Part shown: positions 34,681 to 44,013 of the stretch, piece after piece | How positions within the stretch are numbered: position 1 is the first letter of the stretch | How the letters are laid out: every line of letters starts with the position of its first letter | Source: Ulvibacter algarum | GTDB taxonomy: Bacteria; Bacteroidota; Bacteroidia; Flavobacteriales; Flavobacteriaceae | NCBI GenBank assembly: GCA_947488905.1 | Contig: CANLBJ010000002.1 | Span: 248,001 to 312,000, forward strand | Reading direction: 5' to 3' | DNA: 64,000 nt | The notes under the pieces: generated by a model | Databases searched by the model: none | Seen by the model: only the letters and a program-made list of their open reading frames with translations | Told to the model about the DNA's origin: nothing | Made by a program: the position numbers and the translations under genes

Positions 34681-37197
34681 TTACATTTCTTCTCCAAAGA
34701 ATATAGCATTCATTAATAGTTTATTGGTTCCGTACCAGAAAGCTCTAAAGTTGTGATTGTCTGTAAAGTAGATAATGTTACCACGACCTAAACCACCTTC
34801 TTTAAAAGCCACGGTATTGCTAAGCATATCTAAGTTAGGCTTAGAGATATATCCTGCTAATAAAGGGTTTGCAGTATATTGTATTGGGTTTTTGTAGCTG
34901 TCTTTATCAGCTTCCATAAATAATGTTGAGTTTCTAAAAACGGGTAACTTTTCATTTTTATACCCAAAAGCAATAGGGTGGGAGCGGTCTAGTTTGGTTT
35001 CAAAAATAGCACCTCCTATTACTTGAGCCCCGCGATAATCACTTACTTGCTCAAAAGAAATCGCCTTTGCAGAATCTTTTTTAGAATCAAATTTAATCTT
35101 CATTAAATCATTTGCATTTAACCAGCGCCCAGAGTTTTTATAGGCGATAAGCGTACCACCATCTTGCACCCAATCTTTAATTTTACTAGTGGTGTTTTTA
35201 TTAAAAGCATTTCCCCAACTGCTTGGGATAATGATATCTGTATACCGGCTAAGGTCTGTTCTGCCTAGGTTGCGCGTATCAATTTTAGTGATATGCATAT
35301 CATAACGCGTATCAAAAAGATGCCAGATCTCACCAGCGTCATACGGCGTAATACCTTCACCAATAATCATCGCTACTTTAGGTTGTGTAAGCGCTCTAAA
35401 CTGGTTACTCCCCAGGTCAATACCTTGCGTTAACCCTGTAGAAACGCCAGTAATAGTAACGTTACTTTTTTCTGAAATGTCCTGTATCATTTTACGTACC
35501 TCATTTGCAGATATATCTTGATTTTGTACAGGTATCATGATAGAACCGTAATCGTAGGTTTTACCATCTACCGTAAAAGGTTTCATTCCTACTTTTGCAC
35601 GCAATCTGCTTGCTAAGATTAGGTTGAGCGCTTTTGGTGCATAATAGTCATGCCACTCCATAATGTAGGCATACTCAGAGGTGTTTACTGCATTGATGCT
35701 TGGTTTTTTAAGGTCAATTATTTCTGCTCCTGCCTGGCTACTACTACCATTTTCTGTATAATCTAAGTTAAATGCTAGCGGGAAAGACCAAGCACTGATA
35801 TCATAAAACAAACTATCTTGAAACTTTGTTCTTTTTTCAAACATTGCGTTTAATAACCTACTTTGTTTTTGGCTTTTTGGTACCACATAAGCAGCTCCTT
35901 TTTTATACTTTTTACCTTCTATGGTAGCATCACCTTTAAGTTCGTGAACAGCGATTTTGTGACGCTTTAATATTTCGGCTAGATGATATGCTTTATTTGC
36001 ATCTTTCTCATCACCAAAAATAATGGCCCCGCTTTTAGCTTCGTTTTTGGCGTCTTTAAAAAACTGTCTTTGATAATCTAGCAATTGTGTTCTCATACTC
36101 ACGGCCGCCTCTAGTGTAGATAATGCCGCCGTAAACTGGTTGCGAATGGTAAACGGAAACGTTAAAACCCCATTGTCTGTTTCTTGTGCGTGACCGCGAG
36201 AAGAGGCCTGCTCAAAGAGAATACCAACGCTTCCGTTAATATCTGGAAAGGTGCTTCCTTTACCATAATAAAAATCATCAAAGCTTTCTTCAGTATAATA
36301 AAAGCTCCCTATTTTATCTAGTGCCTTTGCGTGAAACTTAGCAATATCACCTGTTAAATCTTGATTTTTCTGTGGTGTTAAAGGGTGTGTCCTAGAAGGA
36401 ATCCCTGGCTGAAAAAAGAAACTTGCATTAGATCCCATCTCGTGATGATCTGTTAAGATGTTTGGGTACCAATCGTGAAAAGTGGCAATACGTGCACGGC
36501 TTTCTGGCAATTGTACCGGTAGCCAATCACGGTTCATATCAAACCAATAATGATTAGTGCGACCTCCAGGCCAAACCTCGTCATACTCACGATCATTAGG
36601 GTCTGGATTTACGTTTTGAGACTTGTGCATATTTGCCCAATAAGCAAAACGTTGTAAACCATCTGGATTTAAAGATGGATCTAGTAAAATAACTGTGTTT
36701 TTTAAAAGGGCATCTATTTTTGGACCTTGTGCAGCTGCTAAGTAATAGGCTAGGGCAAGGGAGGCGTTAGAACCGCTAGATTCGTTACCGTGAATGGAGA
36801 ATCCTTGATAGACCACCGCTGGCATATTTGCCGTGTTTTGTGAAGACCCATTGCTTTCTGTTAAGGCAACGTGGTTTTTTTTAATACTGTTTATGTTGCT
36901 ATGATTTGCAGGGCTTGTTACAGTAAGTAATAAAATAGGGCGACCCTCAAAGGTGCTACCTCTATCTTCTATAGTCATACGGTCACTAGCTTCTGCAACC
37001 GCATACATATATTGCACAAGTTTATCATGAGTTACATGCCAATCGCCTACATTATGTCTTAATACACTCTCTGGTGTAGGTATGTTTTTATTATAAGTGA
37101 CATCTGTAGGGAGGTAATAATCAAGATCAACTTGGTAGTCTTGTGCTTGACTATATGTGGTTGATAATACAAGTAGGAATAGGAACAATTTTTTCAT
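34681..37197 (-). CDS. Secreted M14 family zinc carboxypeptidase
   Basis: An 838-residue exported peptidase. The signal peptide is MKKLFLFLLVLSTTYSQA. The M14 domain (about 45-380) has the zinc-binding FSIHGNESSGSN (His136 and Glu139), LDPSLNPDGLQRF, and later DHHEMGSNASFFFQPG. A C-terminal part of about 450 residues resembles the glutamine-amidotransferase-like/beta regions common in large Bacteroidetes M14 proteins. It probably degrades peptides in the periplasm or outside the cell. It has no same-strand neighbours close by. Confidence 0.9.
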   Translation of the reverse strand: MKKLFLFLLVLSTTYSQAQDYQVDLDYYLPTDVTYNKNIPTPESVLRHNVGDWHVTHDKLVQYMYAVAEASDRMTIEDRGSTFEGRPILLLTVTSPANHSNINSIKKNHVALTESNGSSQNTANMPAVVYQGFSIHGNESSGSNASLALAYYLAAAQGPKIDALLKNTVILLDPSLNPDGLQRFAYWANMHKSQNVNPDPNDREYDEVWPGGRTNHYWFDMNRDWLPVQLPESRARIATFHDWYPNILTDHHEMGSNASFFFQPGIPSRTHPLTPQKNQDLTGDIAKFHAKALDKIGSFYYTEESFDDFYYGKGSTFPDINGSVGILFEQASSRGHAQETDNGVLTFPFTIRNQFTAALSTLEAAVSMRTQLLDYQRQFFKDAKNEAKSGAIIFGDEKDANKAYHLAEILKRHKIAVHELKGDATIEGKKYKKGAAYVVPKSQKQSRLLNAMFEKRTKFQDSLFYDISAWSFPLAFNLDYTENGSSSQAGAEIIDLKKPSINAVNTSEYAYIMEWHDYYAPKALNLILASRLRAKVGMKPFTVDGKTYDYGSIMIPVQNQDISANEVRKMIQDISEKSNVTITGVSTGLTQGIDLGSNQFRALTQPKVAMIIGEGITPYDAGEIWHLFDTRYDMHITKIDTRNLGRTDLSRYTDIIIPSSWGNAFNKNTTSKIKDWVQDGGTLIAYKNSGRWLNANDLMKIKFDSKKDSAKAISFEQVSDYRGAQVIGGAIFETKLDRSHPIAFGYKNEKLPVFRNSTLFMEADKDSYKNPIQYTANPLLAGYISKPNLDMLSNTVAFKEGGLGRGNIIYFTDNHNFRAFWYGTNKLLMNAIFFGEEM

Positions 37198-37464
37198 TTT
37201 TTAAAAATAGAAAAATAATATTGCTATATCTAATGAAGCTAAATAATGACTATTAAGATGTTTTGAAAAATTAATAATAATTAAGCGCAGTTTTTATAAT
37301 TAAATTAAAAGCTAAAAAAGAATAAGTAATTGAAAATAGGCATATAAGGAGTATTATTTTTTTTGTAAATTTATACTTCGGTTTGTTATTTTAAAATGGT
37401 TTTTGCTTAGTTATCTGCATTTCTAATCTTTAAGAAATAAACTCAGAAAATTAAACCAGCAAAC

Positions 37465-38160
37465 ATGGGTGTAAAGGCAAAATTAATAATTGATGAAATG
37501 GAGATAAACTTGTTGGAGTTTAGCTTTGGTTTTGATCAAGGGGCAGATAGAACAGGGAGGCCTGCTCAAAAACCTTTGTTTTTAGGATTACAATTAAAAA
37601 TAGAAACAAGAAAAGATTTAAATCTTGCAGACTGGTCTTTTGCAACTAATGAGATTAAACAAATAGAAGTACATATTTATCCTGTGATTCTTGGGGGTAA
37701 AACTCGAAAGATAAATTTTATTGATTGCCACCTTCTTAATTGGACCAATAATTTTTCTTCTACAGGTAATGAGCCTTTAGCCGAAACATTAAATATTTCT
37801 AGTGCAGGCTTTAAAGATTCAAATTCTTCTATAGAATACTCTTCTTACTGGAGAACCACAATGCCAGATCAAGATGTAGAAGAGACTACTCTTGAAGAAG
37901 TAGAACCAGAGATTGTAGAAATGTATTATACAGATATAGAAAACAATGAAATTCCAGAAAATAGTCTTACACGTGGTAAAGAGGTTTTTTTAGTATTAAA
38001 TACTAAAAATGCTTCTGGTAAAGAACTGGCTATTGATCTTGATAATAATAAATTAGATTTTGAGTATAATGGCGAGGCTTTAACAGAAGACATATTGCAT
38101 GTAAACATAACTGCAGATGTGATGAAATTAAAACTTAAAACAATAGTGCAACAAAATTAA
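37465..38160 (+). CDS. tssD: TssD-type T6SS tube protein (Hcp-like) with C-terminal extension
   Basis: A 231-residue protein. Residues 1-135 match the Bacteroidetes TssD family (Hcp-like tube of subtype iii T6SS), opening with VKAKLIIDEMEINLLEFSFG, a DxxGRP element (DRTGRPAQKP) and a C-terminal ETLNISSAGFK. The usual family ends near residue 130; here about 95 more residues follow, including an acidic linker and GKEVFLVLNTKNASGKEL. That resembles a beta domain also present in the next protein, so the extension may carry or dock the effector. No core T6SS genes lie in the window, so this is an orphan copy. It begins a three-gene + strand operon. Confidence 0.78.
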   Translation: MGVKAKLIIDEMEINLLEFSFGFDQGADRTGRPAQKPLFLGLQLKIETRKDLNLADWSFATNEIKQIEVHIYPVILGGKTRKINFIDCHLLNWTNNFSSTGNEPLAETLNISSAGFKDSNSSIEYSSYWRTTMPDQDVEETTLEEVEPEIVEMYYTDIENNEIPENSLTRGKEVFLVLNTKNASGKELAIDLDNNKLDFEYNGEALTEDILHVNITADVMKLKLKTIVQQN

Positions 38161-38165
38161 TTGTT

Positions 38166-40079
38166 ATGGGAAGAGCTTGGTTTACAGAATACGAACACGT
38201 ATCTACAGATTTTGAAAATCTAACTATAGTATGTCCTAAAATTACATGTGCATCTTTTGTAGAAAAGGTTGTCACAGCAGGTACACCTGCTCAAGCGGCC
38301 GTTGCAGCAACAGATCCTACCATAGCGTTTAACGAAATCACAGAAGGTATCTTTGGCAGAAAAGTTTACATAATTGTAGACACAGAAGATATGCAAGGCG
38401 ATGATGTCACTATAGAGCTAGTGAGACATGATGATGGTACTAATGCAGTAAAAAGCGTCACAAATGGTACAGCAGATGTTGCTAGTTTTACAGCTACCGT
38501 TGGTGATACAACACCATTAGAAGATATAAATGGCAATAATCCCTACGGAAATCTTACAGATTTTGAAGATAAGGCTATCTTTAAAATAGATATACGACCA
38601 CATGCTCGTGCAGATTTTGATACTTGGGCACAAGAAATAAACACTGCTACTTCTCCCTCATTAAAAGTACGTGTAAAACCCGATGATGCTCAATTAATTG
38701 TAGAATATAATGACACTGGAGTTGATAATAGTCACACCCACCCCGATGGATTTATTTTTGGGCAGTATGAGGTTGAGAATAAAAATGTGTATGAGATTTA
38801 TCATAAGGATAATGTGTTTAATAATAACCCTAATTTTAATGATTACGGAAATACGCAAAGAAGGAGACCAATTTCTAAACTAACAAATAATTCTACTAAT
38901 ACACTAGGGTATATCTATAAGGATCTTAATGATAATGAACACGAAGTTTGTGAGAGTGAGATTTTTGAAGTGTCAGAAAAATTCACTAATACTGGATCAA
39001 CTCCTCTGACTACCCCTAATAGTTATATTCAAGCACAACAAGCTTTTGAAGATGTATTAACAGATTTGAACCCGCATCCCAATCCTCCCGCTTCAAATCC
39101 TAATAGGAAAATTCCAATTTTCACGGATGATTTTCAGCAAGTTAATGATGCGCTTGTACAAAATCGATTAACTGAAACTCCAGATGATTTGTTCCAAATG
39201 TTGACAGATTATAGAAACATTATAAATGGTGGGGTTACAGATGCACAAATTGATGCTCAAATAACTGCCCAAATAGCAGCACAAAACCTTCAAGCTCCTA
39301 ATCAAAATATACCTCAGGCTCCTCAGAACCCTATAAATATTCCTCAAACTGTAGAAACATTGTTTAATCATTCTAATGATGTACAAAGACAGAATATGAT
39401 AATAATCCAAGGTGTTATAGATCAGACTATTTATGCACTTGAGGGAGTAGATGCTCGATTTACTTGTCAATACCCGAGAGGTATATTTACATCAGGGGAT
39501 ACGGGAGGAAATTATACAAGAAAATACTATGAGAATACAAATGTAACAACTCCAGTTAATATTAAATTAATTAACGCCCTGTTTGAAACCGAGATAACAC
39601 CTACAAGTAAATTCCACGTTCAACATGCCTTGAATTATACTAGTGGGAACTTATCAATATCATTTTATTATAATGCTTCTAGAAGACGCTATGTTAATCC
39701 AGATTTATTTGCTGGATTTATTGGAGCCTTAGCACAATTAAATTATGCTCATAGTACCGCACATGTTGTTTCTACTGGTTTTAGTTTTCCTGACGCTTCT
39801 TGTTATCCAAGCGTAAGCCATATTAATGGAAAAGCTTGTGATACATTGTACTTTAATCAACTTCAAAATATTAACCCTAATTTACCCAATAATCAGATGG
39901 GTACTTATCAGCAACCTTTTATTAATGCTCTTTATGAATATGGGTTTAATACGCACCTAAGTGCCTTTAACTTTACCCATATAACTCCGAATGCAAGTCA
40001 TGATGATCACTTACATTCCTATCGATTTAACAGATACGTAAATCAAAATAATCGTAATTTTATTGAAAATTTATTATGA
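38166..40079 (+). CDS. Putative T6SS effector with LAS/MepA-like peptidoglycan peptidase domain
   Basis: A 637-residue protein 5 bases after the TssD-like gene. Residues 50-170 contain a GRKVYIIVDTEDMQGDDVTI segment like the extension of its neighbour. A middle part (about 185-440) includes an Ala/Gln/Pro-rich linker. The C-terminus has the LAS-type zinc site: SHINGKACD (His552 and Asp559, an H-x6-D motif) and SHDDHLHSYRF (His612, His615 and His617, an H-x-x-H-x-H motif as in MepA). LAS enzymes cleave peptide bonds in peptidoglycan. No signal peptide is seen, which fits delivery by T6SS. The start of the next gene overlaps its stop by 4 bases. Confidence 0.72.
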   Translation: MGRAWFTEYEHVSTDFENLTIVCPKITCASFVEKVVTAGTPAQAAVAATDPTIAFNEITEGIFGRKVYIIVDTEDMQGDDVTIELVRHDDGTNAVKSVTNGTADVASFTATVGDTTPLEDINGNNPYGNLTDFEDKAIFKIDIRPHARADFDTWAQEINTATSPSLKVRVKPDDAQLIVEYNDTGVDNSHTHPDGFIFGQYEVENKNVYEIYHKDNVFNNNPNFNDYGNTQRRRPISKLTNNSTNTLGYIYKDLNDNEHEVCESEIFEVSEKFTNTGSTPLTTPNSYIQAQQAFEDVLTDLNPHPNPPASNPNRKIPIFTDDFQQVNDALVQNRLTETPDDLFQMLTDYRNIINGGVTDAQIDAQITAQIAAQNLQAPNQNIPQAPQNPINIPQTVETLFNHSNDVQRQNMIIIQGVIDQTIYALEGVDARFTCQYPRGIFTSGDTGGNYTRKYYENTNVTTPVNIKLINALFETEITPTSKFHVQHALNYTSGNLSISFYYNASRRRYVNPDLFAGFIGALAQLNYAHSTAHVVSTGFSFPDASCYPSVSHINGKACDTLYFNQLQNINPNLPNNQMGTYQQPFINALYEYGFNTHLSAFNFTHITPNASHDDHLHSYRFNRYVNQNNRNFIENLL

Positions 40080-41212
40080 GATTAATACTATTTCTATTGC
40101 TAATACTATTTTTTGCTAATTGTAAAGAATCAAAAAAATCGACGCTTGAAGGTACAGGTTTTAATAGTGAGCGCCAGACTTTAAAGGATAAAGTAAATAA
40201 ATCTTCAGTAATTCAGCAGGACACTATTATATATGTTTCGCAGATGTCGTTCGCACAGCTTGAGGATGTTATTATTAAGGACACTATATTAAACACTTTC
40301 GTTACAAATATTAGAGGAGCGAGAAGATTTTTAAAACCCAATTCTCAAAAAAGAGTACCCGAAAAATTTAATTTTGGAAGTCCTTTAGATCGGATCTATA
40401 CAGTTGAAGGATTGAAAGGCTGGTGTCTTACAGAAAGCACTGTAAGAGCAGATACGTTAATTAATAATGTTAGATATAGATACGATACTAATAATGTTTT
40501 AGTTTATATTAATTGTAATGATGTTGCAACAGAAGACAATTTAAAAATTAACGATAATGATTTAAATTTTGGCGGTTATTATAATTACAAAACTGAAGTT
40601 AGAAGAAAAGATATCACTATAGATTCTTTATTGCAGATATCTTCGTTGTCTAAAACAGAGTTTGATGGTTTAAATAAAACAAAGTACCCTAATTTTATTG
40701 TGTCCAATTCGGTTAAAAAAAATAATGAAATTATAAAGTTGCCTATAGAAAAAGAACCTTTTTATATTTCTTTTAAGGACGGTAAAGGTCAATCAAAATA
40801 TGAATATTATGGAGAGATTCCATTTTTGAATAGTCATCTTATAAGCGAAATAAATTATAAAGCCGAGGAACACATATATGCTTATTACAGTAAAACAAAT
40901 GGTAAACAAAAAGAAACTTTTATAGATTACCCATATATTTCCCCTGATAAAAAACATATAATATCTATTCATAATGGTATTTATGAGTCTTCAACAGCGA
41001 TTCAATTAGCAGTTATTAATTCAAAGAACGTAGAGAATAAGTACCACTTTACCTTTGCAGGATGGTTACCACACAACAACAGTATCGAAGATTATTATTG
41101 GTTGGACAATAATACTATTGTATTTAAGGCCATTTTAAATATTAAGGATTATACAGATAACTTTGTTAGTGATTATTTTTATATAAAAATTGAAATACAA
41201 GATTCCAATTAA
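40076..41212 (+). CDS. Lipoprotein, probable immunity protein for the LAS effector
   Basis: A 378-residue lipoprotein with the signal peptide MRLILFLLLILFFANC and lipobox FFANC. The remainder has no recognised domain; it is rich in Asn, Lys and Tyr and looks beta-rich. It overlaps the effector gene in ATGA, so it is cotranslated. A periplasm-facing lipoprotein is where an immunity protein for a peptidoglycan peptidase would be needed. That role is inferred from position and localisation only. No further gene follows in the operon. Confidence 0.7.
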   Translation: MRLILFLLLILFFANCKESKKSTLEGTGFNSERQTLKDKVNKSSVIQQDTIIYVSQMSFAQLEDVIIKDTILNTFVTNIRGARRFLKPNSQKRVPEKFNFGSPLDRIYTVEGLKGWCLTESTVRADTLINNVRYRYDTNNVLVYINCNDVATEDNLKINDNDLNFGGYYNYKTEVRRKDITIDSLLQISSLSKTEFDGLNKTKYPNFIVSNSVKKNNEIIKLPIEKEPFYISFKDGKGQSKYEYYGEIPFLNSHLISEINYKAEEHIYAYYSKTNGKQKETFIDYPYISPDKKHIISIHNGIYESSTAIQLAVINSKNVENKYHFTFAGWLPHNNSIEDYYWLDNNTIVFKAILNIKDYTDNFVSDYFYIKIEIQDSN

Positions 41213-41294
41213 AATTAATAAAATAATTGTTAGCAAAGATGTGGCAAAGTGAAATTGTAAAACTGTATTAATGAGATTTTTATTTTTTTTAATT

Positions 41295-41320
41295 CCATCA
41301 ACTATATATATAGTTGATGG
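41295..41320. repeat. Perfect 26-bp palindrome
   Basis: CCATCAACTATAT followed by its exact reverse complement, with no loop. A T run lies before it on the + strand but none after, so it is not a typical terminator. It could be a 3'-end hairpin or a protein-binding site. Confidence 0.7.
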
Positions 41321-41382
41321 GTTACAGACTCTATGAGATAGTGTCAATTGCAGATTAATAATTGATTTGAATAGTTTAATAT

Positions 41383-41417
41383 AAAAAAAAACCACTTCTG
41401 TAAAGAAGTGGTTTTTA
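41383..41417. terminator. Bidirectional terminator
   Basis: A 9-bp stem (ACCACTTCT/AGAAGTGGT) with a 4-base loop is flanked by an A run on the left and a T run on the right. It ends the DUF3276 gene on the minus strand and can also stop + strand transcripts. Confidence 0.88.
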
Positions 41418-41440
41418 ATATGAATTAGCCTTATTGTGTA

Positions 41441-41863
41441 TTAAATATCGTCAAAGTCAATATCTGTAAAACGACTTTCAGATGGTTGGTCTAGTGTCGC
41501 TCCTGCAGATGCCGCAGAGTCTGGAGCACCAGGTGCTGCAGAAACCGTTTCTGGCTTTGCTTCTCTTACATAATCTTTTTGGTGACGCTCACTTATTACT
41601 TCTTCACCTTTCTCGTCAATAACGTACTGGATCATCTCGTTAACGTTCTCTTTAAACTCCATAAAATCTTCTTTGTATAAGTAGATTTTGTGTTTTTTAT
41701 AGTGAAAAGAACCATCGTCATTCGTAAATTTTTTGCTTTCTGTGATCGTTAGGTAGTAATCTCCTGCCTTAGTAGATCTTACATCAAAGAAATAAGTACG
41801 TCTTCCTGCACGCATCACTTTGCTAAAAATCTCTTCTTGCTCACCATTATAATTATCGCTCAT
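41441..41863 (-). CDS. PUR-like DNA/RNA-binding protein (DUF3276)
   Basis: A 140-residue protein with the DUF3276/PUR-like motif. The core (about 10-80) contains FSKVMRAGRRTYFFDVRSTK, YYLTITESKK and FKENVNEMIQYVID. These small PUR-domain proteins bind nucleic acids in vitro and are conserved in Bacteroidetes and spirochaetes. The C-terminus is a variable Ala/Glu/Ser-rich tail that ends RFTDIDFDDI. The ABC exporter gene ends 62 bases upstream of its start on the same strand. Confidence 0.88.
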   Translation of the reverse strand: MSDNYNGEQEEIFSKVMRAGRRTYFFDVRSTKAGDYYLTITESKKFTNDDGSFHYKKHKIYLYKEDFMEFKENVNEMIQYVIDEKGEEVISERHQKDYVREAKPETVSAAPGAPDSAASAGATLDQPSESRFTDIDFDDI

Positions 41864-41925
41864 TGTATTGTGTTTGATTTTTGATTCTTCAAATCTAAAA
41901 AAAAATGTAGTAACGAAACACTTTT

Positions 41926-43680
41926 TTAAATTTCTTTTTCAAGAAGTTGTTTTGCGTACAATTCTTTATAATAACCATCTTTGTTTACTAGGTCATTATG
42001 AGAACCTTGCTGCAGTATTTGGCCATCTTCTAACACTATTATTTTATCAGCATTTTTTGCAGAAGAGACACGATGACTCACTATTATAACCGTTTTGTTT
42101 GATGATATCTTAGTCAAGTTGGTTAAGATTTCTTCTTCTGTCTCTGTATCTACCGCAGAGAGGCAGTCGTCAAATAATAAGATTTCTGGGTCTTTAATAA
42201 TTGCTCTTGCTATAGCTACTCGTTGTTTTTGCCCACCGCTTAAGGTGATACCACGCTCTCCAAGAATGGTGTCATAACCTTTAGAAAACCCAATAATATT
42301 ATCGTGTACGGCTGCTTTTTTTGCTGCAGCTATCACCTCTTCATCTGTGGCATCTTCTTTACCAAACTTAATATTGTTGCGTATTGAGTCACTAAACAAA
42401 AACGCATCTTGTGGTACATAACCTATATTGCTCCTAAGATTATTTAAATTTAAATCTGCAATTGTGGTATCACCTATTAGTAAACTGTTTTCTGAAACGT
42501 CATACAATCTACCTATTAGTTCTAAAATGGTAGATTTTCCAGATCCTGTGTTACCAATAATGGCAAGTGTTTCGCCAGGATTTACAGTAAACGAAATGTT
42601 TTTTAAAGCAGTAATATTAGTGTCTTCGTAGGTAAATGTTAAATTTTTAAAAGCTATTTTTCCAATGATGGGTGTTTCCAGATTCGTTCTATTTACTATG
42701 GCCGGTTCTGTATCTAAAAACTCATTAATTCGCTTTTGAGAAGCCTCTGCTTGCTGTATCATAGAAGTAACCCAACCTACAACGGCAACAGGCCACGTGA
42801 GCATATTTACATAAATAAGAAACTCTACAACGGTACCTATTTCTGTAATCTGACCGTTTATATATCGCGACCCACCTACATACACCACTAGTATGTTACT
42901 TAACCCAATAAGCAAAATCATTAGCGGGAAAAATAAGGCTTGTACACGAGCAAGATCTACGTTTTTTTCTTTGCTTGTCTCTGCTAGCTCTGCAAATTGC
43001 TCATTAATAGCTGGCTCAATACCATACGCTTTTATCACAGATATACCACTAAAACTCTCTTGTGTAAACGTGGTAAGCTTTGATAAATATTGCTGTACCA
43101 CTGTGCTCTTTTTATGGATAACACGACTTAATTGATAAATGGCAATAGATAAAATAGGGAGCGGCGCGATTGCGTAAAGCGTTAAAATAGGTGCCTTATA
43201 AAACATATAAGAGATAGTCACTATAAAGAGGGTGATAGTAGTGGTACTGTACATTAAGGCTGGGCCTACATACATTCTAACTTTAGATACATCTTCGCTA
43301 ATACGGTTCATTAAATCTCCTGTTCTATTTTGTTTATAAAAACTGAGAGAGAGTTTTTGGTAATGCTGGTAGACTTCGTTTTTAAGATCGTATTCAATAT
43401 AACGAGACATCACAATAATAGTCTGTCGCATTATAAAAGTAAAAATAGCAGAGAGTAGGGTAGCGCCTAGAAGAATGAGCACACCTTTTAATAAACCAGC
43501 ATTCATAACCTCTGCGGAAATATTCCCGTCAAGACGATCCTTAATAAAATTGACACTATCGCCTATTTTCATAGGGACCACTAGCTTAAATACGGTTGCA
43601 ACAATTGTGATGATAAAACCTAGAACCAAACGTCCTCTGTATTTTCTAAAATATTTATTTATTTTCTGCAGTTCTTTCAT
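41926..43680 (-). CDS. ABC exporter, fused permease-ATPase
   Basis: A 584-residue half-transporter of the MsbA/multidrug type. The N-terminal domain (about 1-310) has six membrane segments. The ATPase domain has Walker A GNTGSGKST (376-384), the signature LSGGQKQR (480-487), Walker B EILLFDD (499-505) and the switch HRVS (about 535). All nucleotide-site residues appear intact except that the usual catalytic Glu after Walker B is Asp/Cys (LLFDDCLSAVD), which is found in asymmetric heterodimeric exporters. A second half may be encoded elsewhere. Substrate unknown. Confidence 0.92.
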   Translation of the reverse strand: MKELQKINKYFRKYRGRLVLGFIITIVATVFKLVVPMKIGDSVNFIKDRLDGNISAEVMNAGLLKGVLILLGATLLSAIFTFIMRQTIIVMSRYIEYDLKNEVYQHYQKLSLSFYKQNRTGDLMNRISEDVSKVRMYVGPALMYSTTTITLFIVTISYMFYKAPILTLYAIAPLPILSIAIYQLSRVIHKKSTVVQQYLSKLTTFTQESFSGISVIKAYGIEPAINEQFAELAETSKEKNVDLARVQALFFPLMILLIGLSNILVVYVGGSRYINGQITEIGTVVEFLIYVNMLTWPVAVVGWVTSMIQQAEASQKRINEFLDTEPAIVNRTNLETPIIGKIAFKNLTFTYEDTNITALKNISFTVNPGETLAIIGNTGSGKSTILELIGRLYDVSENSLLIGDTTIADLNLNNLRSNIGYVPQDAFLFSDSIRNNIKFGKEDATDEEVIAAAKKAAVHDNIIGFSKGYDTILGERGITLSGGQKQRVAIARAIIKDPEILLFDDCLSAVDTETEEEILTNLTKISSNKTVIIVSHRVSSAKNADKIIVLEDGQILQQGSHNDLVNKDGYYKELYAKQLLEKEI

Positions 43681-43717
43681 AAAATACTAAAGTGTCGTTT
43701 TGGGTTTTGAGTTATTT

Positions 43718-43903
43718 AGAAGAAAGAAATAAGACCGCTCTGCTAAAGCGGGCAGAAAGAAGAAAGATGTATTTCGACTAGATGGTTATTCTTCTTATTT
43801 TTCTATTTAAATATTCTCAACAAATTTAATTCCTATTTTTTATTTTTCTATTCTTCTTTCAACAAAGAGGGCTTACATCTTGCCTCTAACTGCGCAGCGG
43901 TCT
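43718..43903. repeat. Intergenic element with terminal inverted repeats
   Basis: AGACCGCT (43732-43739) and AGCGGTCT (43896-43903) are exact inverted ends of a 170-bp AT-rich element. The left end begins AGAAGAAAGAAATAAGAC (43718-43735), which recurs nearly unchanged at 50486-50503. No gene is seen. It occupies most of the 333-base gap between the ABC and dehydrogenase genes. Confidence 0.55.
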
Positions 43904-43947
43904 AAATTATTTTTTATTAACAAATTCTCATTTTATTAAATACTCTA

Positions 43948-43978
43948 TTGTGAATCGCTTGATAAAGGATTAGTTTTG
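43948..43978 (+). promoter_or_regulatory. Bacteroidetes-type promoter of the dehydrogenase gene
   Basis: TTG at 43948-43950, a 20-base spacer and TAGTTTTG at 43971-43978 match the -33 TTTG / -7 TAnnTTTG pattern of this phylum. The start codon is 35 bases downstream. Confidence 0.7.
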
Positions 43979-44013
43979 CACGTCCTTTTTAAGGATGCCT
44001 TAAAAAATTATAT

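Noticed and set aside
41295-41320. Terminator
   Set aside because: The palindrome lacks a T run after it on either strand; it is listed as a palindrome only.
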